Both the position numbers and the translations under genes were made by a program. From the NCBI GenBank assembly GCA_030407315.1, contig JALQPE010002505.1, positions 1 through 64,000 on the forward strand: a DNA stretch of 64,000 nt, in the 5' to 3' direction. Positions 54,655 through 64,000 of this stretch are shown piece by piece. The DNA comes from Asparagopsis taxiformis (lineage: Eukaryota > Rhodophyta > Florideophyceae > Bonnemaisoniales > Bonnemaisoniaceae). The notes under the pieces were generated by a model. It was given only the letters and a program-made list of their open reading frames with translations. It did not search any database and was not told where the DNA came from. Each line of letters opens with the position of its first letter. Position 1 is the first letter of the stretch.

Positions 54655-55953
54655 CGCGCCTTGAATATAGCAATAGAAGAGGAAAAGAAGGCAGAATCCG
54701 AAATGAGGTCGATGCGTCGGTGGCAGCGGAGGTGCTGGTAAGAAAAGGACCGCAAATTTGAAATCGTAATTTGTGCATTCCTCGGAACAATCTGTAAAGT
54801 GCTATGGAGAGGTCGCGAGGACATGCATGTCAGCACCTGACATTACAAGGGTTGTCCATGAAACTATGAGAATCCGAACTGAACGGTTGGAAGTATCGTA
54901 TTAGTGAAATCGGGGTCTACTGCGGAGGACTCTAAGCTGGCTAATACACTGCTTCCACCAGTTCACACCTCATTCACTGTCTATGCAAAATACAATTTTC
55001 GTGGAAGACATCCCACACCCCTTCTAGAACGGTTCTCATGATATTAATACCGGAGCGGATCGATGGAATTGAGCGTGAAGGGGCGCACGTCTCGAATTAT
55101 AGCGCTATAATTCGAGACGTGCCACTTGTGGTAAATTGCGCGCGCAATTTCCCACAAGTGGCAATGGGTGGGACAGCAGCGAACGAACGCGAACAGGCGA
55201 TTTCGGAGATGATAAAATTTGGTAATTTTTGGGCTCCAAAAATTACTCGATTAAAAACTGATCTAGTCTTTGTCGGGAGCTAGATCAGTTTTTACTCGAG
55301 TAATTTTTGGAGCCCGAAAAATTACCAAATTTTATCATCTACGGAAAAGGCGCTGTGGAGGTGTTCTGGTCGTTGGTAGCAGTGCGAAGGCACACCTGAG
55401 AACCGTTATATCTAACGAGAACAAAAAGATACTGACACTTCAGCACTGCGCGGGAAAGGTAGGTGGGAGAAATAAAAGGTTGTGAGGCTCAATAAACGGT
55501 TCGTGTAGCTGCATCCGGCACATGTCTGAAGAACATTGACTAACTGGAACAAGTCATGAATGGTTCAGGACTACTTCCGTTGTATTAATACTTGCTGAGA
55601 TAGAGTCAGTTTCCATTTCTTCTTTTCTTATTGATAATATACGAGTCATGAAAGGTGTATGTAGTTCGGTAACTTTTCGAGATTGCAAAATTACTGAAAT
55701 TAACATTTTTATTCGAGCTGGCGCTATGACCGTTTATTCGATTCAGGTTGGACCATGCGCCAATAGAAACCGCTCGCGCGGTCTGAATTTTTACGCACAG
55801 TTTTGGTGTCCTTCCAGTTGAAAAAATTTGTTGTTAATACATTGTCCCTCGCTGACTAGCTGATTAGTACTCCCCTGCTACTTGGAAGGCATACCGCGTT
55901 ACTCTGGTACCGTTTCAATCGTCAGCTATTCGACCCTCCTTGCGATCCCAACC
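54655..55953. promoter_or_regulatory. divergent intergenic region of module copy 2 with palindromes and fold-back element
   Basis: A 1.3 kb region between genes A (minus) and B (plus) of copy 2, so it should hold both promoters. It contains adjacent palindromes at 55085-55122 (perfect, 38 bp, centre AGCGCT) and 55121-55162 (42 bp, one mismatched pair, centre GCGCGC), then the fold-back element at 55206-55342. No clear TATA box is assigned. Confidence 0.4.
55206..55400 (-). mobile_element. fold-back MITE-like element with unique arm, left copy
   Basis: 55206-55342 is a long inverted repeat: GATGATAAAATTTGG...ACTGATCTAG on the left and its near-perfect complement on the right, around a short loop CTTTGTCGGGAG. 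It is followed by an arm (55343-55400; GGCGCTGTGGAGGTGTTCTG, GGCACACCTGAG) that reappears in reverse at 59876-59940 and 60200-60262. The left and right copies thus face each other across gene B. Confidence 0.85.
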
Positions 55954-58900
55954 ATGAGCCTACGTCCCCGCCGAGGGGAAGCTTCTTCCAGCGCACGTCA
56001 ACTAGCCATTCCTGCGATATCACGCTCCGTTGCTTCTTCGTTGTCGAATTACGTTTTCAAGATGATCAAGTTGCCTATTCTGGACATATACGTCCCCGAT
56101 GAAACATCCCGGGAAGTTGACGACTCTCATGTTGACTTGTTGTTCCGCAAGATGGTTATGGAAGGCTTCCAGACCTCTGCGGTGGGATGTATCACTGTTG
56201 TTTCCTTACCCTACCAATCCAGTGGAAGCCGCTATTACATCGTGGACGGACTCCATCGTCGCCGTGCTCTTTTACGATGCAAAGAAAAAGGGGTGGAACG
56301 TTTGGCGTCTGTGGTTGACAATGTCCCAGTACAAGAAGCTCAAAGACCTGACGGAGAAAAGATGACAATGGAGGACATGCTGTACCTCAGTCAGCGTTTG
56401 AATGAACTCGTCCACACGGTGTTACCGACCACAGTTCGAGATCGTATCCACGCGATCATTAGCATTTATAACTGCAATGTTAAATATGCCCGACCCGGTG
56501 AAAGAACTGTCGCTGATATGCCTGCATCACAGGTTGCGAACTGGTTCTTCCAGCGCCACTTCAGCGGTATTCTGAAGAAGAGCACGGTATCTTCTATAGT
56601 GAATGTGGCGTTGAACATGAGGCGTTCACCCCCGCACATACGCTGCGTACAAGGCTTCCTCAGGAAGAAAGGAAAACGAAGTTGGAATCAGTCTTTTAAT
56701 TCTCAAGGACACTGCTTTTACAAGGGCGGAGGATCGTGCCAGTGAGCTAATGGTCAAGTGCATTCACTACCGCAATGTCCAACTGCTTCCCACCTTCGGT
56801 CGTGTCCCGTCTTTCGACCTTCGGACGTACTTGACCTACATACAACAATATTACGAAGTCATTCGTGAGATGGCACGTGCCAGTAACCTGTCGACCGAAG
56901 ACATCGCTGACCTCGAAGACTTGGAATCAGACGGAACGGATATGATACCAACGTGGAAATCCGTCTACAAACGTATGATTCAATACGAGGAAGAGCCCGT
57001 GCCGAGGAAACCCGAAAACCAGGAGGCACGGCTGGAGAGTTTTCGATCCGTTCTTCGAGACCGCTTTGGAATTCAGTCCACTCGCCAGGTTTCATCCGAA
57101 TCACACGGCCCGGATGAAGAAGAAGACGGCAATGGAGAAAACAAGGGGTTCAAGACAAGCGCCAAGGTGGCGAGCCAGTCACTCAAGCTATTATGCAAGC
57201 TTCGCAGTCGACTGGTGCTGCTCAACCAGCGACGAAGACTACGGGTGCTTCGAGACATGAACGTCGTTTAACCCAATTCGAAGACGTTATCATGGAACCT
57301 CTCCCAATCCCCATCTCTTCTGATGACGTCGTTATCGACGAGACCGTCGAGGAACTACCGTCCACTCCCGCATCAAAACAGGTGATACCCGAAACCAGCG
57401 CTGGGTCGGATGACGACATGGAGATTTCCAAGGATGCACCTGAGGAGGATGCACCTGAAAAGGATGCAGATTCTCCACATCCCGAGCAACTGGGCTCCGA
57501 GGACGAGAACCGTTCTGAACCACCCGACGCGCATTCCACTCCCTCTTCACGGAATGAAATTGGTGCGGATGGTGCGGAAGATGGCACAGAAGTTCAGAAA
57601 GCTCCGGATTCAGCGTCGAAGGGAGCAAGTAAGACTGTATCTAACATCACAGTCAGCCGCATACCGCGTGACAGTACTACTCCACGCCCGTTTCCATGCT
57701 CTTTGGGAGATTACTGCGCTTTTCCTGGAAGTGCCGCTGTTCATAAATGCACCGCTTGCGGAATTAATCCGGTTCACAATCTATGTGACTATGCGCGAGT
57801 GCATCATCTCATCCCAAGGAAGTACCTCGCTGCAGGGGAGCGTGATATGGTCTTCGTTTGTTCCAGGAAATGTTACGATGGTGGGAAAGATGGTGACCCA
57901 CCATCTTGGAAGCCGCCAGCGGGAGTAACGGAACAGGAAGCCTGGGAAGGGGATGACTTCAACCCATATGCGAAGGCCAGTTCCAGTACTGATTCGGTGG
58001 AAAAACCTCAGCAGCCCTCTGAACCCGCTCCTCAACAGACGGGGGCGAAGAGGAAATTTCCTTCTTCTCCAGGAGCTCCACCCGCGAAGCGGCGAGCTAT
58101 ATCATCCCCCCAATCTCTCTCTTTCCCTTCCCGTCTTACTCGTTCAAAGGCTAGATCTGCTGCTATTGCTGAGCACATCGCGTCACTTGATTCCCCATCT
58201 ACTCCTTCGGTTACTCCTCGGTCTGCCTCTGGAACAAAGAAGACGAAGAAAGCAGCAATTGCTTTAAAGCAAGTCAAGCAAGGTAATGATGAGGGAGGAA
58301 GCATGGACGGCAATGAAGACTCCGGAGAAGAAAAAGAAGACGAGGATCAAATCACTCCTACGAGGTTGCAATCCAAAGGTTTCAAAGTACATCGGTACGA
58401 GGATCAGCAACCTGAGCCCCCATCATTTTTCACCAGTCATACTTCTGTAGAGGAGGCTGCTTCAATGGTGCGTTCCATTTCCAGTTTGCTGCATCCGGAA
58501 CACCGCTCGGGATTTCATGTAACGGAGGGTGAGGTGGAAGAGTTTCAGCAGGATATAGAGTCCGTGGCAGGGGATACAAGTTCTTCAAGATTGGTTTACT
58601 TCGAGCGTGCCAGGGCCCGATTGGACTCTCTTGGTTATGTCGTCCTTGACGGCATCCTACAACCATCCGAGCTCAGCTCTACTATCCACAAACTCCTCGA
58701 CTCGTTTTGTAACATGTTCGTAGATGGGCAGGATGGTGCTTGGGGGCCCATTCTGAATTCGGGTTCTTCCGACCAGGATGCGCGTGGTGGCCCGGATGAA
58801 CAAAGGTTCATGACCCCATGCAAGGCTGTAGTGGAAGATCTGGAAAAGGATTCTACTTCCACTCTCGCGAGAGACAAGGCGGCCTTGGATGTTTTCTTTG

Positions 58901-59550
58901 CTATCATAGCAGAAAAGTTGCATCTAGAGGATTCAACTCCGTCTCTGGACGGATTTGAAAAAGGCCCGAAGCTCCAGTTCGGGAAGACAGGGCTCAGGTT
59001 GCTTCTAACTGGATCTCGTTGCGAGCGCCAAGTCCCACATCTCGACTTCGTCTACCCTGGTCCTCCGTTAGAAGACGAAAACCGCTTCAACGGGACTCCT
59101 ATTCCATTTCCGGATTATTCATTCATCGCTACTGGTGCAATGGGCACTCCGCTTATTGTACGGCCGCGAAGCCATGCATTCCTTAACGCTCCCCATCGAT
59201 CTGCAGCGGCCATATTTCCCCTTCTCAAGCCAGAATTGGTATGGATCCCACCGTATTCTGTTATAGTATGTCGTGGGGACCTCGAGCACAGCGGCCCGGG
59301 ATGGAAAGATCACGAGCTGATGAAAACCAAGCTTGGGAAGAAATACAAGATGGTTTATCCTCATCATATTAGGGCCCACACCATGGCAATTCGGGAAACA
59401 TCGGTCTTAGTCAACGATCTAGTCTATGCACCGTTGAAGGACTCGCGTCCGGTCGCAAGGCCAGATATGTACGAGTTACCCCACGACGTCGAGAGTGATA
59501 CCAGCTCTTCTTCAGCTGGCAGTTCTGGGGAGGATTACATGGAAGTCTAG
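55954..59550 (+). pseudogene. ParB-like / zinc-finger / dioxygenase gene, frame-broken (module copy 2, gene B)
   Basis: The ATG at 55954 (CAACCATGAG) parallels copy 1. First frame to 56745: a ParB-like segment with YYIVDGLHRRRALL, then helices aligning with copy 1. A frame change near 56640-56690 leads to the second frame (ending 57271), whose KENEVGISLLILKD matches RRNEIGITHLDHK of copy 1. Another change near 57150-57200 enters the last frame (to 59550). That frame has Ser/Glu-rich linkers, a Cys/His cluster (HKCTACGINPVHNLCDYARV, then VCSRKCYDGG) resembling a zinc finger, and a dioxygenase core with QVPHLDF, VRPRSHAFL, LEHSGPGW and HHIRAHTM. All iron-binding residues (HxD...H) are kept. Two frame breaks make it probably inactive as one protein. 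Short introns are an alternative, and the intact last frame could still be expressed alone. Confidence 0.65.
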
Positions 59551-59825
59551 AATCTGTTAGTTACCGTAGACATTAGTTGATCTCTCGTATTTCAACGATT
59601 CTGTTGCTTGCTGCAACCAGTTGACTATTCCATAACTCTACGATATGTCTTCATAAACCGTCTCTTTTTTCATTCTATACATCAACTCTCCCAGCCAACC
59701 TGAGCTGAACAAACAGAGCGTGATATTGAAATATACCTGTCCTGTCCCTTCCTCCATGTACACCTCCCTTCTCGTAGATACTTGTCTAGCTTTTAGTTAC
59801 AGTTACAGTTCTATCATCTTTTAAA
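59551..59825. other. downstream region of copy-2 gene B
   Basis: AT-rich, no gene, presumed 3' untranslated region and terminator. No specific signal is identified. Confidence 0.4.
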
Positions 59826-60385
59826 GCTGGGCCGAAGTGAGCTAGAACAAAGATTTGGGACCTCCCATACTACTCCTCAGGTGTGCCTTGGCACTGCTAC
59901 CAACGACCAGAACACCTCCACAGCGCCTTTTCCGTGGATGATAAAATTTGGTAATTTTTCGGGCTCCAAAAATTACCAAATTTTATCATCTCCCAAATCG
60001 TCCGTTCTGACCACCACGGCAGCCTTTCTGCTTGCCACCAACCACTCCACCACTCTCTACGTCTTCATCTACCTATCTGAACCGACCTCAATACACCTCA
60101 CTCCGCGTCTTTGTGTGCCCGTCAGGCTATCATTTACTGTTGTACCATTCTGGAAGCTGGGCCGAAGTGAGCTAGAACAAAGATTTGGGACCTCCATACT
60201 ACTCCTCAGGTGTGCCTTGGCACTGCTACCAACGACCAGAACACCTCCACAGCGCCTTTTCGTGGATGATAAAATTTGTAATTTTTTGGGCTCCAAAAAT
60301 TACTCGAGTAAAAACTGATCTAGCTCCCGACAAAGACTAGATCAGTTTTACTCGAGTAATTTTTGGAGCCCGAAAAATTACGTTC
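59826..60385 (+). mobile_element. fold-back MITE-like element, two right-hand copies
   Basis: A unit starting CTGGGCCGAAGTGAGCTAG and holding GGTGTGCCTTGGCACTGCTA and CACCTCCACAGCGCC occurs at about 59826 and again at about 60157 (period about 331). Each is followed by the GATGATAAAATTT fold-back sequence: a short form at 59937-59992, and a long form at 60266-60381 containing the GATCTAG...CTAGATC loop arms. Both are inverted relative to 55206-55400. Confidence 0.85.
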
Positions 60386-60711
60386 AATTTTTTCCAGTAA
60401 TTTTCGCACCTCAAAAGTTACGAAATTTCAGCATCTCGCAACATGTCTTTCTCACTGTTCAGCGAATGTCGAATAGAGTACTATTAAAGGAATCCTATTC
60501 GACATTGAAATTTTACTGTTCGCTTCAGGTATTACGGAATCGTATTACGTAATATGAAAAACTCTTGTAACGGTATTATGTGAGTGACTACTCAGTACCA
60601 GACTGCCCTCAACTTATGGTTGACCAAACGATTTCGTCCTAATCGAAACCATCCACTGTCTCTGAATCCATTTCCATCTTAGAACACCTTCAGATTCCCA
60701 GTTGTCACTTC
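60386..60711. other. upstream region of the second transposase gene
   Basis: AT-rich with an inverted GTCGAATAG / CTATTCGAC pair (60467-60505). No gene is present. Presumed promoter region of the transposase starting at 60712. Confidence 0.35.
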
Positions 60712-63700
60712 ATGGGAAGACCAAGGAAGCCCAGTTCCGGTCTGCGCCTTCGTTACAACACTGTTCCGCATCCCCATAACCGATCTAGACGTTCGACGTC
60801 CAGAACCGTATCTGATCCTTTTGCACTTCGGCAAGATGACTCGAGACCCTTTCAAGTCGATCGAGTTTCCTCATCCCTTGACTCACTCGCTACTGCACCA
60901 GGATCCGAGCCTAGTCTGCGATTACCCCTGGAAAGCCCCTCCGAAGTAGTTCCTACTTCGATGTCTCCCGAAGGCCTACTTCCGCAGGAAGGTAGCATTG
61001 CCTTCGCAGACAGCGATGGTATCCAATATATCGTTCCCCCTGCTTTGGAAGGTCATCAAGTTTTAAGTACTGTTGAAGATGAAGTCGTTTCCGTGCCATG
61101 CAGCGAGAACGCGACCAGGGGGCCTACTCATGACATCGAAACTGATAGAAGAGGAGGTTCCGAACATTATCCTGGCCATATTGATGAAGATGATACACAT
61201 CCAGAATTTAATGATGTGTGTGCTGAAGATGAAGACCTTCTTCTACAAGAAATGACACAATCGAAGCTTCTCCTCTCGTCCCCTTTCATCGAGGATACCT
61301 CGAATCCGCTCAAGGCACGCCAATATATGACGCAATGGACAACTCTGTATGCAGTAGCGAAGTTGACCGGATCCACGAAATGCACTGCCGCAGATCTGAA
61401 TGAAGATCGCGTTTTGTTCGATTTCGCAAGGAAGGGTTCAACTGAAAAGCACGTTCAGAAAGGGCTACCTCATTATTCTACGATCACCCGAAAAGTTAGA
61501 CCATGGCTATTCTTCAACGCCTGGTTGCGTTCGGAAACGGTGTATTTCCCCGTGAATGTAGACCGCAGTGCAGCACGTATGGCATCTCAGGCCATTTTGC
61601 GAAGAAGCAAGATTGAACAGAACACCGCTGGCCAAACTGCACCAGTACTAATCGTTCCACCAAGTGAATACGCCCGAGAAGACATATCTACTCCAGAACT
61701 GTTCGATCTTGCCTGGCGCCATAACGTAGCCTCCAAGTCATTCGAATCTGATGGGGTACCAACTATACATGGAAACATATATACGTCGAATCTGGGGAAA
61801 TTCAGAGAGCGCTTCGTGAAAGGACAAAACCACTCTCTCAGTGCTGAGGAGATGGATGGTACACCCATCACTGCTTTCGGGGGTGGTACTGTCCAGGTCC
61901 GAGTTACCACTGGTCAACAAGCCAACCATCTGGACCCTAGAGCCGCCTCCTGCTTTCAGAAGAAATCAATTTCCTCCAACTCAGATTCTTTCGTGGCTTT
62001 CACATCCTCTTCATGGGTGAACAACAGTAAGGCCTCTGATCAGCAGCAATCCGTTTCTCCCCACTCCTTCGGGCCTGGTTTGGTACTCCGCAAAAAGTCC
62101 TTTGAGCAATTCGCTCGACCTGGAGATCATCTCAAACTTTTATCTCCTGCTTCAGGATGTAACTTTACGTATACTACTGGGCAGCCTTTCATCTTCGGTC
62201 TTATAGTCAGCTCTCCGGGTCCCCCGTCTCCATTTCGCAAACTCATGTTCTTCATCAATTCTGAAGGACTTTACACTAATATCGGTGGCAGTCGTGCGAT
62301 TAACAATGTCATTTTATTGAGTCAGGGCACGAATACCCTTCCCTGCCATCCGACAAGTATCCGTGGTGTTCTCGACTGTGGCACCACATACTATGTCTAC
62401 CCTTTTCTTTTGTACTGCGATGACTTCAATGAGGCCTCTGGTAAGAGTGGTAGTGCTGGAGGATGTTATATGATCCCCATGGGGCTGCCCCTGGACTGTC
62501 GCCGGAATAGTTCTGCAGTGCGTATTATCGGTGTCACTGGTCCCGGTGTAAGTACAAACCATATTCTTCGACATATCTCTCGCGACATAATCCAGGGATG
62601 TACGACTGGTTTCCATGACGTAGATCCAGAGGGTAACGATTGCATCATTTTCCTGGACTTTGTCGGTTTTGTATCAGACTATCCCGCATGTTCCCATGTT
62701 CTCGATGTCATGGGACACAATGCAGATTGTCCATGCCACTTGTGTTTCTTCGTCAGAGGAGGTAAACACGGGAAACATTCACAGTTCGGGTACGACACCA
62801 GTCTTCATTCTAGTTCGGATTCTCTATTCCGTACTTCAGAGAGACTCAGGCAGTTCAGTCATCACAAAGTACGGTGAGCATCATGAAATACCTGGGAATG
62901 AGGAAAGTGCAAAGCGCTACTGAAACTCCAATGCTTCTTATAGAGCAACTGCTTGATGAAACTAGGTCTAAAGGCCTTTTTCCATCTGGCACACCCCTTG
63001 GTATGGATTCTGTGAGCATCCCTGTTGTTCCCGCTATTATTGATTCATACCGTTCCACATTTATTGGGATCGACCACCTCCTCCAAGGGCTTGCTAAGGA
63101 TGCCCTGGACAATCCTTTTTCGTGCCTGCCTAGTGATGGTAGTAGAAGGATGGCAGAAAGTTTTATGGTAGATGCCCTTCACGTCCTAGGTCTCACTAAC
63201 CAGAAGAGGATATATAACTTCACCTCGGGGTGAAACAAATACAATGGGAATCTCGGACAGATTTGCTTTACTTCTAGTCGCAGATCACTGTTTTGGGTTG
63301 GCTCTGAGCTTCCAGTCCGGGGAGTCTTCAGAAGGCTCTGGAGCAAGGTCTATCCGAGCTTCCGAGAAGCAAAGAGAACTTTCCCTAGAACTTGTTCGAT
63401 TGCTATCCTCAATCGCCGCAGCTACTTATTTTCTACCTCGTGTCGATATTGACGGCATAGAGTCAGTACAGAGCGCGACCGGACTATCGGCAGCTAAGCG
63501 TTTTCGAAAACTGCAACAGCTTTCGAAAGATTATGCAAAACGTGTAGATGACCTGCTCGTAACCGTTCCTCCGAGAAAAAGGAGTACGGTACCATCAAAG
63601 AAAAGAAAACTGAAAGGAGACGGCTCTGTGGTAATTGACGCCGACCAAAATGAAGTTGAACAGAAGACTACGGGATTCAGGGCAAGGAAGCTTTTGGACA

Positions 63701-63975
63701 ATAAGCCAAACTTGCATAGACTCATTGAAGCTTTCGAACACACGGTTCCTCTACTCAACCATGCTCGTCAGGTGGCTGAACTTTCCTTCGAAGGAACCCA
63801 CCAACAGATGAAAAGAGGACTTGAAAGTTCGGGAGGTGCTGACAGGCAGTTGGATGCAATGCACAGGATAAGCAATTTTTTGAAAAACCAGCAAATTTCA
63901 TGGTCTGGACCATTAGAAATTAGTGGAATGACAAACCATCAAAAAATCCCAGAAATTACCGGCGCCGTGCCATAG
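60712..63975 (+). pseudogene. second CACTA/Plavaka-like transposase, frame-broken
   Basis: The ATG at 60712 (MGRPRKPSSG, an AT-hook-like GRPRKP) opens 721 codons to 62877. Features include YVYPFLLYCDDFNEASGKSG and a region FVSDYPACSHVLDVMGHNADCPCHLC, the D...G...C-x2-C pattern of CACTA-superfamily transposases. A frame change at about 62860 gives SIPVVPAIIDSYRSTFIGID, and another near 63225 gives SDRFALLLVADHCFGLALSF, continuing to a stop at 63975 near the window end. A KKRKLKGDG stretch lies in the last part. It is not closely similar to the 29.6 kb transposase, so it is a different family. Two frame breaks suggest inactivity. Confidence 0.6.
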
Positions 63976-64000
63976 ATAAGTAGTGGAAATACCGTAAAGA

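Noticed and set aside
60712..62877. First taken as a possible viral or chromatin protein
   Set aside because: The D...G...C-x2-C pattern and the CDDFN segment fit CACTA-superfamily transposases better, and no viral hallmark gene is nearby.

Overview
This window looks like an accessory, transposon-rich stretch of a eukaryotic nuclear genome with long, mostly intronless genes. A multicellular red alga (Chondrus-like) is my best guess. That rests on three things: single-exon genes of 1,000 or more codons, a plant-type NB-ARC gene beside Ty1/copia-like and CACTA/Plavaka-like transposon genes, and large amounts of short palindromic repeat. No rRNA, intact tRNA, CRISPR array or bacterial-style operon was seen.

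Layout. 0-13 kb: decayed gene remnants (a frame-broken unknown gene, a WD40-like remnant, a remnant of an FAD/NADPH flavoreductase) set in a satellite whose ~115 bp monomers are imperfect palindromes around an AAAATAATACC-SGGTAT core. It ends in a 465-bp higher-order repeat at 11.3-12.7 kb. 13-21 kb: one small acidic protein, a 70-bp perfect palindrome, a divergent dyad micro-repeat field (15.15-16.4 kb), the 3' end of a copia-like element with a probable LTR, and ~3.5 kb with no recognisable gene. 21.5-23 kb: an NB-ARC ATPase gene. 23.6-26.9 kb: a decayed gag-protease-integrase retroelement that lacks reverse transcriptase. 26.9-29.05 kb: tandem repeats. 29.6-35.05 kb: a Plavaka/CACTA-like transposase gene convergent with a coiled-coil gene, probably one element.

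The most interesting part is 35-60 kb. It holds two related copies of a two-gene module. Gene A is a DPPY-type (beta-class order) DNA amino-methyltransferase fused to a SET domain, behind a conserved N-terminal region of unknown function. Gene B is a ParB-like domain fused to an HxD...H 2-oxoglutarate/Fe(II) dioxygenase-type domain. Copy 1 (A 37,446-40,643; B 42,291-46,223, same strand) is intact and lies between arrays of a ~400-bp hairpin repeat, in one orientation to the left and the opposite to the right. Copy 2 (A 54,654-51,160 on the minus strand; B 55,954-59,550 on the plus strand, divergent) has several frameshifts, and its B gene is flanked by inverted copies of a different fold-back element. 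Two unrelated CACTA-like transposase genes (29.6 kb and 60.7 kb) bracket the region.

A DNA/histone-type methyl writer next to a ParB-dioxygenase suggests a chromatin- or DNA-modifying cassette carried by, or parasitic on, mobile DNA. The domain calls come from motifs I can read. The joint function and mobility are inference.
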